Origin: Linum tenue
Lineage: Eukaryota; Streptophyta; Magnoliopsida; Malpighiales; Linaceae
Direction of reading: 5' to 3'
Assembly (NCBI GenBank): GCA_946122785.1
Contig: CAMGYJ010000008.1
Location: 12,673,475 to 12,737,474, forward strand
DNA length: 64,000 nucleotides
The translations under genes and the position numbers were made by a program. Positions 47,801-60,074 of this stretch are shown in pieces. Each line of letters begins with the position of its first letter. Position 1 is the first letter of the stretch. The notes beneath the pieces were generated by a model that saw only the letters and a list, made by a program, of their open reading frames with translations, did no database searches and was not told where the DNA came from.

Positions 47801-50800
47801 GACTCACAGCAGGGAAACTGAAACATGTGGTTAAGGGTGTGGAAGTAGAGCTTAAGGGCTATGTGATTAGTGTCTGGTTCATCAAGCCACTTATCCATGG
47901 AAATTTATGGCACACATGCTTGCTGCCATGGGTGGGTTGGTCGGTGTAGTTGTTAGCAATAACTATGAGAGGGGGGATAAGAGAGTAGAGACTAGATAGT
48001 AGATAGGGAGGCTTCATTTGTATCCGATTCATGCAGTTCATATGAGCCTTTTTTATAGACATTATGCAATCGCAAGCAAAAGAGCCATGGATCACATGGG
48101 CTCAGTTAAAAGCGGGAATGTCTCCCCCACTTGTAGAAACCAAAGGAAACAGTGCACCTTCAAGAGAAAGAAGAGCTAAAATGTACTAACTAGCAACTGC
48201 TTACCGTCCTCACTCTCTCCCTCTCTCTTTACCTGCTCCTCTTCCTTCATTTGCCTCATTTCTGTAGCCAGGCTCTGTGAACTGAGCATTAATGGTTGAT
48301 GTCATAAAAGCAAAGTGAGGGTGTGGTGGGAATGGAAAGGAAGGGAAAGGAAGGAGGGAGAAGAGATGGCTTTGATGAATGCTGAATGGTAGCTGCTAGT
48401 GCATTGTGTCATTTCACTTTCAACTTCTGATAAGAGAGCCATAACCCATTTTGGGTGGCCTTATTTATACATAGTAGGTTGAGGAGCTATTGGCGCGTTG
48501 TTTGTTTTGTTTGTTTCTGTCATGAAAAGGCTTTACTGTGCCTTATCTGTCTAAGATAGGATTTTGTTCGGTACAAAATTAGTTTGTGAAATCTTATTGC
48601 ACCAGCTTGAGGTACTGGTGCAACTACGTATTAGTAGAGATCAAGTATTGCTAGCTTGATTTCAGCATTATAGTTGAAGTATTAGGCCCCGTTTAGTATA
48701 GTTTTTATCCTGTTGTGTTTTATAAAGTTTTCATCCTGTTTTGCTCACTATGGTTTTCAAAGATGCACCCTACTCTGGTCTTTGTTCTGTTGTTGGTACA
48801 AGCCACACTACTCTTGGTAGTTGCAAGCCTCTGCCCGCCATATGATTCATTACAGCCTGTCTGAACAAACATTCTGATCTTTTGTTCCCCTGGCTTTTAT
48901 AGCAATTTCATCTGTCCTTTCTCAATGGGCCGAAGCCCAATGCTAACAGCCCAATTCCCATTCTCATCAGCTCATATCAGCCCCATAGCAAGCCTGTGGT
49001 CTTTAGAATCAGAAAACACCTTAATTAGGCCCTGCCTATAATTTAATAAGGAAATCAACCATCACTTTCCATTCCGATCTCCATGCCTGGAAATTGACAG
49101 GAAGATTAGGTCAAAATCTAAAAGGTAGGAGCTATATTAGGGAAGGTGAGGAGAGGATTCATTTGACTGGTCCACCACAGTGTTGGCCCAAAAGTTAGGG
49201 CATGTACTACCCTTTGGATTTTCGACCTATATCTAGACTACTTCCAAAGTTTTGATCTCAAATTTGGAACTTTGTATTGGAGCCACGGCTGGTTGGCTGG
49301 CTGATTAGCAATAACTTCATGTTTGTAAGAAGCTTACTGTTTGTCTGATAATTATGTATCTATCACATAATCCCAAAGCTATGCAGTACAGATTATATTA
49401 AACAAAACTTTGAAGAATTTTTTATATAATGCATACTCCCCTGTTTATGAAAAGTCAAACTCTTAGCTTTAATATACTCCTAATTTGATGGCAAAAGATT
49501 TTCTGTTAAGCAAACCGACTATGTTTGTCTCATGTTACCATTTGTTTTTAGCTTTTGTTGAATTAGATTGAATGAATGCATTGAATTGTATGTTTTTTAG
49601 TTGAAAAGGTCTAAAAATGAATTCGATATCATTCTATTACATGTTCGTTCACAATAAAAATATAACGGTCGATATTCTTCTTTATTTCTTGCAAGGATTG
49701 TTCATGTCGAGTTTTTGAAATGATGTTAAAAAATGACTGTTATATAGTTAATAGCGCGTATTGTTCTCATAATCTCATTACTATCTTTTTCGATTTTTGG
49801 TTCAATTTCATTATTTTAAAAAGGTTTAGAAGATCATTGTTTGTCTACCTGATATATATTTTGGTTGATGAAAGAGTCATTCTAATTAGGTTAAAAATTG
49901 GATAACTGGGATTGGTTGAGAGGGTGCCACCTGCCGAGGCGTAAGAGAGGGTGGGAAACAAAGTAACATTTTGGTATTGGACAAAATAGAACGACTTGTT
50001 GGAGATTTCCTTTTGTCTGTAGAGTTTAAGTTGAGTGAGAGTTGGAATTAAGGAGGGTAAATAAAAATATGCTTTTCACTGAAATAATTGAATCATATGT
50101 TTTTCTAATAATTTTACTGCAATAAGAGAATGAGACAAAGGAACACACTGCCGCCTGAGAGCTGGCCAGGACAAGCACAAGCCACTTGGTTCCTTTGTCA
50201 AATCCAAGGCCACGGGCGGCGCCTCCGACGCCAAGTCCGACGGCCTTGCCTATGTCTCCTGTTTCCCCTCCATTTTTTATAGTGAAAGAAATGTCTCCTC
50301 TTGTCTTTTATAGTCTACTAATTAATCTTGCTGTTTAACTTATAAACTTGAATCCTTTTCTTTCTTATGAGTTAACTGTTGGGTGCAAGTGAAGTTTTTT
50401 TATCCGAAAGCTAGCTCAAGGGGAGAGGGCTATCCACACTCTTGTGAATGACACAATTATTTTCGTGTGGCTTTTCTTTCGTACGCGAAGGTCTCCCGAT
50501 TTGCAACCCATCAACTCATACTAGTTTTTCGAACTAGTATAGTTGCTTAGCATTCTTGTCTGATAAGCTAACTTAAGAGTAGAGGACTTTGCTGGTACAC
50601 TTCGAAGGGGCGTTACCTCTTCCATGATTGAATAAAGTTGATGGAACATAGATTATCAGAGCTGGTATTCAGACTCGAGACCTTCCGGGTCGAAAGTTGG
50701 CTGTTTTACTATTCGTTCAGTCTCTCATTGATAGCTTATGTTAATACTAACATAAATCCTTCTCTCTTTCCTCTATTACATGCTTTTCCAGCCATGTGTG

Positions 50801-52075
50801 ACAGACATTCATGGTCGATAAAGATGTTATGCTAGTATTCCTTGTTATAACTGATTATCTGGTGCTCATATAAAGTTTGATGTTATGAAAGAAAAGATGG
50901 AATTTTTTACATTATCCACTTGATTTTGTGTGGTTGCTGGGCGCTAGTATTAAGTTAACCATGATTAGAAAGTAAACTCAAAGAATGATAGATGTCTTAG
51001 TCATCATTTTTAGTGAATGTATAAATAAGGTCATTTTCACCAACTATGCTGTCTTTGTCCAGTTTATTCCCCCAAACTTTTAACTGCCAATGAAAAATGA
51101 CCATTCTGGAGATGTTTATTGAGCTAGGCCGGCCCAGTCACAGTGGAGGGTCCTCTCCAGCTTGTCATTTAGTCATCTCACAGGAAGAAAAGAATAGATT
51201 AAGCAAAATATAAGACAAAATGAGGGCCTAGTAACCAGCTAAACCAGTTAATCAACCTTGTTACCAAGGTGGCAAACTGATGATATTGATCTTTATTATT
51301 AAAAAAATTACTAATCCCCCCTCTTTAAATCGTTTTGTGATGTTTCATGGTGTCATCTCCCTTAAATCTAAACCTAATAAGAATAATATTCGAAATAATG
51401 GAATTTAAATGGTTACAAAAGAATTCTTGTTTTACTTCAGTCGTTTTGTACTTATCCGTAAAACTTTTATTTATTCAATAATGTCCATAGCTTGCAGTTT
51501 CTGTCTATATTCTCTGTTCCTTTCATAAGCAAGGCAATATGCTTTGAAATGAAAATGATGGGAATGGAAAAGAGAAAAGAAATAAAGAAACCCATCTACA
51601 GGGGTTTTTCCCATGAATGAGGGTGTAAAAGGTCCCCTTATCTATTTTATTAATCAAACTGAAGTTTGAGATCTCAAGAACATTGTAATTACTTCAGTAT
51701 CGAAGATCAGGATAATTAGGATTCATAGTGTGAAAACCGAAGTAGTGAGGTAATTTATATTCACTTGGTGAAAGAAATGATTTGTTGTGTGTAGTTGTAA
51801 TTCCAAAGACGTCATAGTTAATTTATTATCGAAAATCTATTAATTAATAAGTTTAGCATGTTTTCTATTTAGAGGGTTTATTGTCAATATTTTCAACTAG
51901 TATAACTAGGAGTAGCTTCGAGTAGTAGTAAAAGTTTTGGCCATTTTCAGCTGTAATACAAGAAAATTTTACAACCCATTTCTTTAATCCTTCTTCCCTT
52001 ACACAAAAGACTTGACCTTTTCCAAGAGGGAAACTAACAAACAAAAGTAAAGAAGGAAGGAAGGAAGAAGAAAAT
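47801..52075. other. Long intergenic stretch before the GRAS gene
   Basis: No confident gene. Within it are a minus-strand TATA-like site near 48,465 with a CT-rich leader-like sequence, a GGCCCCGTTTAG start near 48,685 that recalls Tourist-type MITE ends but has no matching right end, a GC-rich coding-like patch at 50,145-50,270, and a short hairpin near 50,520-50,540. The last few hundred bases are the GRAS promoter. Confidence 0.5.
48461..48469 (-). promoter_or_regulatory. Orphan minus-strand TATA-like site
   Basis: Minus-strand TATGTATAAATAAGG is followed, in the direction of transcription, by about 200 bases of CT-rich leader-like DNA (CCTCCTTCCTTTCCCTTCC). Several ATGs follow but no frame of length, so a non-coding or spliced transcript is possible. 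Evidence is composition only. Confidence 0.3.
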
Positions 52076-54903
52076 ATGATAAATTCTGTGTGTGGAAGTG
52101 TGGGTTCTCTCAAGAGTACTGAGAGCAGCTCATGCTCCACCAAGATGCAGCATCAACAACAGCAACCAACTTCCCCAAATGAATCCTCTGTTTGCGAGTC
52201 CAAGAAAACAACCATGTCTTCTTCAGACATGGAACAACTTCAACTAACTCCACCAAGTCTCAATTTTCCTGCAGTGAAGTTCGAGGTGGTGGGTGATGGA
52301 GATATTGAAGTCCAGTCCCCAGACAGTTCCATATGGGAGAGCTTCTTCTCCGATCATGTCGTCGAAGGCGACTTCATGATCTCTTCCCCCGTCCGTACCA
52401 CCAGCAACCTGTTTCCTTCGCCGTCAAGTTTCAGCTACAGCAGCTACGTGCAGGCAATGCAACAAGGACAGAGTACTGTGGCTGGATGTTCTCCGCCACG
52501 GCATCTCTCGTCCCAACTGGGTAGCTTTAGCTCGAGTTTGAAAGGGAAAGGGCAGAGCCCTCTTCACAGGATGTTCAACTCTCCTGGTAATAATTATATG
52601 CAGCTGGAGAACCTCTCTTCGTTGCCCGGTGGGATCGAGGATTTCTTGGACGATAATAAGATGAGCTCGACCCCATCGCATCAGCTGTTTGATCTTTCAA
52701 TACCTGTTTCATCGTTGATGGATAGTTGTTTGACGATGTCGAATCCTTCAAGGTTTAGTGAGGGTGGTGAAAGTGGTGGAGGGGGGAGTCATGATCATGA
52801 TCAGATGGTGGTGCAAGAAAGGGAGATGTTTCCTATGGGGACTCTTTCTGATCGGTTGCAGGAAGATAGGGATCAAGAGAAGCAAGTTGTTCTGCAGACG
52901 AGGCCGGCCACAGCCGAACCGGCGCCGAGGACGGCTGGTAGTGGTGGTGGTGGTGGAGCAATAGAACATGGGTTGATGGCGCCTCTGCCTATTGGCTCCG
53001 AGCAGGTACTGTTCTAAACTCCCCCTTTTCTTTTGTTTGACCTCCCTCTTCTTGTTCTATTCTTTGTTTCCTTGACATGAAGAGATTGGGATGAAAGAGA
53101 CTTAGAACAGAGATATGTTAGACAGTATCACAAGTGAAAGTAGCTTTGCATGGCAGGATTTTAGTTTTAAAACGTTTGATAAGACCTCGTATTAGTGAGA
53201 TGAATCCGTGCTTGATTGATTGTTCCACCATAAGATTAAGTTTTTTTATGATCGTATGTTGCTAACGAACAGCTTTCGTCTTCACCCGATCTTCTTGTCC
53301 TATACCTTAGCTTGACATGAAGAAACTATTTAGGAGGAAAGAGACTTGCGTATAGAGGAGCTATACCATTTTGCATGCTTATCTATTGACTTTGGTATTT
53401 TTTTTTTCTACGAGAAAGTGAGATCAGATTCAGCTTTGAAAGTGCCACTACGATGAATTGATACTCTTCATTTTGATACTTTGAAATGAAAGATACTTGT
53501 ACATAGAAGATGGATATTATGGCATGACAATAAAAGTGACTACGTTTTGCCTTGAATTTGGTCTATTCGTTTCACATGAAATGATATATACTGTTTATGA
53601 ACATCTCCTTCCAACTTCTCTTTTTGTATTTGATTGAAATGATAGTAAACCACCTTTGATGATCGAAACACCTCTTGTTTAACCTGGTGGACAGGCATTT
53701 GTTTGTGAATTTCTAGGATGCACAGTTATCATCACATGTGACACCAGTTAATATGAGTGCTCTTCTTTTGTTATTCAGGAGCAATCCGACAGTGGGCTAC
53801 AACTCGTACACCTTCTGCTGGCCTGCGCAGAAGCAGTCGCCAAAGAGGACTACATGCTAGCAAGGAAATACCTTCACCACCTGAATAGAGTCGTCACTCC
53901 TCTTGGCGACTCGATGCAACGAGTCGCTGCTTGCTTCACCGAAGCATTGAGCGCCAGGCTCGCTGCCACACTTGCAACCAAGCCAAACACTTCCACTCCA
54001 AGACCATTCACTCCATTCACATCAAGCTCCATGGAGATCCTCAAGATCTACCAAATCCTCTACCAGGCCTGCCCTTACATCAAGTTCGCCCACTTCACCG
54101 CCAACCAGGCCATCTTCGAGGCCTTTGAGTCCGAGGAACGTGTCCACGTGATCGACCTTGATATCCTACAGGGCTACCAGTGGCCTGCATTTATGCAGGC
54201 ACTGGCAGCCCGACCAGGTGGGGCTCCTTTCCTTCGGATCACAGGCGTGGGGTCTTCTCCTGAGTGTGTTCGTGAGACTGGACGGTGCCTAACCGAGCTG
54301 GCCCACTCCCTCCACGTGCCCTTCGAGTATCACGCAGTCGCTGAGGAGTTGGAGGACCTCAGACCTCATATGTTCAACCGCAGGGTCGGTGAGGCTCTAG
54401 CCGTGAACTCGGTCAACAGGCTCCACAGGGTCCCGGGAAAGTCCATTGGCCCGCTCCTGGCCATGATCAGGGACCAGGCACCCAACATTGTAACTCTAGT
54501 CGAGCAGGAAGCCAGCCACAACGGACCTTACTTCCTGGGGAGGTTCCTCGAGGCATTGCACTACTACTCTGCGATCTTCGATTCCTTGGATGCAACGTTT
54601 CCTCCAGACTCGGCCCAGAGAGCCAAAGTGGAACAGTACATCTTCGCCCCCGAGATCAGGAACATCGTGGCCTGCGAGGGAGTCGAGAGGACCGAGAGGC
54701 ACGAGAGACTCGAGAAGTGGAGGAAGCTCATGGAAGGGAAAGGGTTCAAAGGTGTGCCCCTGAGTTCGAATGCTGTGACCCAGTCGAAGATACTCTTGGG
54801 ATTGTATTCGTGTGATGGGTATAGGCTGACTGAGGACAAAGGTTGCTTGCTCCTAGGGTGGCAGGACAGAGCCATTCTTGCTGCCTCTGCATGGAGATGC
54901 TGA
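52076..54903 (+). CDS. GRAS transcription factor, RAM1-like
   Basis: Plant GRAS-domain transcriptional regulator. Two exons, 52076-53005 and 53779-54903, join in phase 0 to 684 aa. The N-terminal half is Ser/Gln/Gly-rich with [15 protein letters not shown]. The GRAS domain starts near residue 317: leucine-rich I ([19 protein letters not shown]), VHIID as [17 protein letters not shown] (about 432), leucine-rich II ([14 protein letters not shown]), PFYRE region ([20 protein letters not shown]) and SAW ([20 protein letters not shown] to the end). The start [14 protein letters not shown] and the SPDSSxWESFFSD block agree with my memory of RAM1, the regulator of arbuscule development and lipid supply to mycorrhizal fungi. 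GRAS identity is certain; RAM1 orthology is likely but unproven here. Confidence 0.93.
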
Positions 54904-56370
54904 TGCAATGGTTGATGATGATGATGATGAATGGTCATGATCATGATTGGTGATCAATGAAAGTGATTTGGACAGCTAGTGATCAATGGTGATGATCGTG
55001 ATGATGGAAAAATTCTTGTGGGTACCTTTTCCCCTTTTTCTTCTCCTAATGTTTCGCACGTCTATGTGGCGTGTCTCTGTTCGATATTTCTATAGAGTTC
55101 AATATGGAATTGTTTTGTATTATTTTGATTATTATAGTTTGGTTACTTGGTTTAATCGCTTGTCTTGAGAATCATAGACGGAGAAAAGAAGAAGAAAAAA
55201 ACAATGTTGGAGTAAAAGGAAGTGCAAGGAAGGAACCCATTAGAAATTTGATCCAATTACCATTTTTTGCTATTTAATTACTAGATGATTTTTTGTGTTA
55301 ATGTAATTTTCAGATATTTTGGTGTTTTGATTAATTATTATTATTAGGGCTATACTATAGTCTATAGATAGTTAATTCATCCATGAATAGAATATAATCC
55401 TCCTGTTTCGTGAAGATCTTTATGTTGATGGTTGAAAGATTCTCTATGTCCTTTTTTTTGCTTCATAATCATTCAATGGTGGAAATGATGCATTCCTATT
55501 AGGCTATTCTGTTGGGTTGGTGACATTTTCTGGCCATATATTGTTGATTAAACACATACTTGTTTTCTAAAATTAAAACTTTTTGTCTATTTCATTAGAT
55601 CGATCCATGACAAATAAGTACATTATAAATGATGCGCATTTCATAATAACTCATTGTATAATCTCATTTCAACCCCCATCATTCTTAAACAGCAATAGCA
55701 ACATAACAGGTAATAGAAAATGTGTAATCTAGATATGGAATTTAGGAAGCAGGTGAGTTATCTAGAATGTACTCTACAAATACTAAAATATTACAAGAAC
55801 TCCATTTTTTGTTAATAAACTACTACAAGGGTCACTAACCCAATTTTTACCATTCATCCATTCATATACTTGCTGCAAGAAGATACATTTCCTTCTCACC
55901 CTTTGTATTCAAGCATAAAGATAGCCAGCATTCTTATCTTGCACTGTATTTACTAACAATACTTGTAGTGGACAAAACTATAGAATCAGGCTTGAACAAA
56001 CAAAGATCAAGTTATCAGAACACTTTACATGAGAGTTGGATGAAGAGACCGCATGAAAGAAAAGGGCAAGATTTATATATATCATTTAGCAGTAGTGATG
56101 AGGAACAAGGTACACAAATTTTCAATCAACATGTAGGAATACATTTTTTTTTTTTATCACAACATACAATCAAAAGGGCAGGACTGAACTCAACCCCAGC
56201 CCCTGACACACAAAGAGACATGTTTTGGCAGTGAGAGGATGTATACAGCATTCTTACAACTCATATCCATCACGATCCTCAGATTTTGAACAGGACCAAC
56301 ATCACCGCCGGTATAAAAGCTCCTCCCCTCCTCCCTAAGTTGAACAAATCAACAAACCCAAAGCGCCTTC
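54904..56370. other. Intergenic between GRAS and MUB genes
   Basis: The first 100 bases, probably GRAS 3' untranslated region, carry GATGAT microsatellite-like repeats. The rest is AT-rich; the last part should be the MUB 3' untranslated region. No gene seen. Confidence 0.55.
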
Positions 56371-57780
56371 TCACAATATGGTACACGAACATAGATTCTT
56401 TCTTGGAGCATCGTCGACCTTTTTCTCTGTCAAACCAAGAAAAGAATAGAGTATTGGAAGAAAACAACACCAGATTTTGAACTTCATCCCTATCCAAGTA
56501 TTGAATTAAGGGATAGTTAAATGAAAATGAAGGTAACAACAAACATCTTACTTAAGCGGCCAGGCTAACCTAACAGGAGCATATATTCAACATCATTTCT
56601 TCTCTTGTTATGCACTACACCTTTAGGTAATTCCTAGTTATTACGCAGCATTAGCACAGTAGCTGTAAAGTGGTAATTGCACATAAATTACCTGTCTTTG
56701 CTTTGGCCAAAGATGGCTGCACGACGACATGCATGGTAATCACACCATTCTGTAGATCTCCAAAAGGGGCCTTACACTGGCCAACGGTCTTGCTGTTTTC
56801 CAAAATCTTTCCAGCATTTATCAGTTTGATGTCATTTGCTCCTTTGGGTGCATTTTTTTTATCTAACAAACAACAAGGTTCGTGAATGGTCAGATTACTG
56901 GTCGAGGGGATGGTCAGAAAAAAAGTAGAGCTACAAGGAGCAGTATCATGCATTCACTCCACCAACCCTTTAATAAGAAGGCAATTGTAGTGAGAGAGAT
57001 AAGAAAATGATTGCACAGAGCCTTCCAATTTACTATGCAACATGGAAATGGAGAGAGACCAAAGTAAAAAACAACAGAAGAAATGTAAGCAGATTCAAAT
57101 GCAATCCTTGGAGTAGTTGGATCACCAAAGAACAGATGATCTATCCAATATCGTGCAACACAACCAGATAAACAACTAACTTCTGAACATGCAGCAAGTG
57201 ATGAGCACAAATCCTCAAGATCACAAGTATACAGATAGACAAGGTTGGTATGCTGCATCCCCTCAACACCATTACCCATTACAGCTATAGACATTTTCTC
57301 AAACCAAGCCAAGAGCCAGGAGTAATTACCTACACCATTACCCATTAACGTTCACAAAGTACCCGTTCAGAATTGCAGCATGAGAGAAATGCAAGACCGA
57401 GGAAAGCACAGAGCAAACCAGGCAGCAGAGCTGGGAAAAAGATGCTAAGCCAGTTCAACAGGCGACCCCTCATATAAACTTAACAAGCTTCAACTAGACC
57501 TCAAACAATGAACAATTTGATGACTTCAATCAGGTATTGAGTGGCTACATTCATTTCCCGCAAGCCCAGAAATCTCAATTCCCAACCAAACCTACAAATC
57601 AACTCCCCCAAGCTACAATTTTCAACGAAAAGCTGAACAAACTTTCATACCTTTTGGCCACTCAGCGACGATTCTTTCCTTCAGAACAGCAACCGTAGAA
57701 GCCGGCGAATACCTAAATGGACCAATATCGGTTCCATCGTACAACCTGAACTTGAGCTCCACAAAATCTTCCTCCGGCAT
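56371..57780 (-). CDS. MUB: Membrane-anchored ubiquitin-fold protein (MUB)
   Basis: Ubiquitin-fold protein fixed to the plasma membrane by prenylation; in Arabidopsis MUBs dock group VI E2 ubiquitin-conjugating enzymes. Three exons, 57780-57651, 56862-56692 and 56426-56371, with exact phases, give 118 aa, the normal family length. The N-terminus MPEEDFVELKFRLYDGTDIG, then RYSPASTVAVLKERIVAEWP and KLINAGKILENSKTVGQC are family-typical. The C-terminus NLCSCTIL ends in a CaaX box (CTIL); a final Leu favours geranylgeranylation, and the extra upstream Cys may be S-acylated. Exon 3 is very short and easily missed. The frame runs on upstream but has only a GTG, so this ATG is the start. Which Arabidopsis MUB it matches is not resolved. 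Confidence 0.95.
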
Positions 57781-58330
57781 TTGCTCTTCTTCGTCTCGCG
57801 TATCTCCAAAGCCGCTGAATCTCTCTTTTCCCCCAATCAATCCGATCACTGCCCGATTCCAAGACTTGTCGTTCTCTATCTTCCCTCTCTATCTCTCCCT
57901 AAACTCATAACCAATTAAGGAAAAAGTCAACAGAGGGCCGTCAGTTCAAGCTCTACCTCCATTTCTAGCTCAGAATAGAAAAGCAATAAAGACTGAAACT
58001 TGCTGAAACGAATAATCGGAAAGATGCATTACCTGACAAATAAAATCCGAACTTGCGGCGATTGGCTGCCAGTTTTCTTTCCCGCCCGGCGAATTTGGAT
58101 GGGATGGGAAAAACCCTAAATTGGTTTACCCCGATCTTCAGCAGGAGGAATCTTGACGGCTACACTTTATCAGTATGAGGAATTTGATCAAAACCCTTTG
58201 GAGAGGAAAGGGATAAACAGAAGAAAGAGAGAGAAAATTCCCTCCTGGAGAGCACAATTTCAAGAGAGAGAAAGAGCGGACGAAAAGTGATACGGGATAC
58301 TAGGGAAGAAGAAGAAGAAGTGGAGAATCT
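57781..58330 (-). promoter_or_regulatory. Leader and promoter of the MUB gene, with probable 5' UTR intron
   Basis: On the minus strand a CT-rich leader-like stretch (TCTTTCTCTCTCTTG) runs from about 58,300. A good donor, TTTGTCAG before GTAATGC, lies at about 58,033, so an intron in the 5' untranslated region is likely. The acceptor is not clear. Confidence 0.45.
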
Positions 58331-58689
58331 TGTCAGTGATTAAAGTGAATAATAACTAGAAATTATTAATGCGTAAATCATTTTATTCAGTTTCCTAAAT
58401 TTTAGCAATTTTTTTAGTTTGACCCAAAATGAGAAGAGAATTTTGTTTTAAATAATAACGAGAATTAATTCGTGAGTTTGCTCGACATTCAAGATTTTTT
58501 TAATGGTAAGTGAGTAAATTATATGACATGAGTTTTGTTTGATATTCATGAATCACGTCATTATTTTAGGTTGATTATCAAATTATGTCTATCTAAACTT
58601 GAAAAATCAATCAAGAGTCAAAAAATTATTTTAATTATGTGGCATATAAGATACTAATTAATATTAAAGAAAAAAACGAGAGTTACCTT
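58331..58689. other. Intergenic, nothing seen
   Basis: AT-rich DNA between the MUB promoter and a retroposon; no frame or repeat that I can support. Confidence 0.5.
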
Positions 58690-58704
58690 AAAATATAGTT
58701 CTTC

Positions 58705-58875
58705 TCTGCTTGGCCTCGACAGGTCACAAACTCCAGCAGGGATTCCATTTACTTGAAGAGCCGGCCCCAATGTTAAATTATTGGTTGTATTTCGATTTGA
58801 TTGGGGGGTGGAAACGCCCCGTATGGTTGTTAGTTAACGGTTGTGGTGCCCGTAGCACTCCTTTTTCTCACAAAA
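58705..58875 (+). mobile_element. Short retroposon with perfect 15-bp target duplication
   Basis: AAAATATAGTTCTTC occurs at 58690-58704 and 58876-58890. Between the copies is a 171-bp GC-richer insert (GGGTGGAAACGCCCCGTATG, GGTTGTGGTGCCCGTAGCAC) ending in an A-run. The duplication and A-tail show reverse-transcribed insertion. No A/B boxes are clear, so a severely 5'-truncated LINE 3' end is more likely than a SINE. Confidence 0.8.
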
Positions 58876-58890
58876 AAAATATAGTTCTTC

Positions 58891-59523
58891 ATGTACCTTA
58901 TTTATAAAAACCTTACCCTTGAATCTTGACCTCAAGATTGTCATTAATTTTATTTTTTTGTCTTTTATTTTTCACGAGACATACAACTAACATGATGTGA
59001 GTATGAGTATTGAAGTATCTACTTTATCCTACATTAACGACATTCCTCCCTATGAGGGTATGTCCTTGTCATAAGAGCAGAAATCAAACTTTGGTATAGT
59101 TAGGAAGTTGTTCTATAATTCAATTGATTATGAAATATAGTGGAAAAAATCATAGAATTTTCGGCATCATTTTATTCTGAATTTTTGTAAAGCTTCCAAT
59201 GAAACGTGCATCATCTTTTAAACAATTAGTTATAAAATTTCCATTGTTGGTCAAAGATTTTTTTTTCCGGTAATTAATGTTGGTCAAAGTTATTGAACCT
59301 TATTTGAAAAGAAAAAAAATTATCTTGTAGCTAGCAGCTAGCGTGACCAGATACCAGCACTAATATGGCATGTCTCAATTGGGCCGTACCGGGCTTTTTA
59401 TGGGCGGAGCTCTCCTGGCCCAGGTAACCTATTAGTCGACATGGTCTCTGCTCTCTTGGGTTCAACTAATCCTTTGTTTATCAGGCCTTTTAACTTATTC
59501 CAACCTTGAACACGTTGGTGTTT
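58891..59523. other. Intergenic up to the LINE RNase H fragment
   Basis: AT-rich with no gene. The last 120 bases (from about 59,400) may already belong to the LINE fragment that follows. Confidence 0.45.
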
Positions 59524-60074
59524 CAGCCCCAGCTCCTCGGCAACTTTTATCGCCTCGTTTTCATGCTTGCTTTGATGGTGCAACTGGGCGTGGTGATTCC
59601 GGGGCTGCTTCTTTTGCAATTTGTGAAGGTTCTTTTGAGGATGTGAATGCAGCTCCGTTTGCTGCAACGAGTACAATTTATCCAGGGATTGTGGATGCTC
59701 ATGTCTTGGAAACTTTGGCACTCGGAGATTGCTTGAGGGAGTGTGCTCGTAGGCATTTGAATCCTCTACTAATTACGGGTGATGCTAAAGTGATCTTGGA
59801 CAAGTGCTTGGTTGGGGATGTCAAGGATTCAAAGGTGGGTTCTATTTTGCGTGAGATTGGATCCTTGCTGGCTGGTTTCGGTGGAAATTGTGAACTAAGA
59901 TTTGTAGGTCGTCAGAGAAACAGGGTGGCTCATTTAGTGGCCAAAAAGTCCCTGAGTTTGTCGCCTCGGGTCCTGTCGAGGTTCGACTATGTGTCTTGGT
60001 TACGGAGTTTGTAATTGACGTTGTGTGGATCTTATCTTCCTCTCCCCGGAGATGGTTTGAATGACAAAAAAAAA
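59524..60074 (+). mobile_element. LINE fragment: RNase H-like (RVT_3) domain, 3' end and poly(A)
   Basis: An open frame from about 59,524 to the stop at 60014 reads RFHACFDGATGRGDSGAASF, then IYPGIVDAHVLETLALGDCL, LLITGDAKVILDKCL and LRFVGRQRNRVAHLVAKKSL. This is the RNase H-like domain of plant LINE polyproteins with its D..E..D spaced acidic residues. About 50 bases of 3' sequence and a run of A (60,065-60,074) follow. The reverse transcriptase is missing, so it is a 5'-truncated copy. The uninterrupted frame suggests modest age. Confidence 0.8.

Noticed and set aside
48685..48860. Possible Tourist-type MITE starting GGCCCCGTTTAG
   Set aside because: I could not find a matching inverted end downstream or a TTA duplication.
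57781..57849. N-terminal extension of the MUB protein
   Set aside because: Opens with GTG, not ATG, and MUB proteins normally start MPEED-like.
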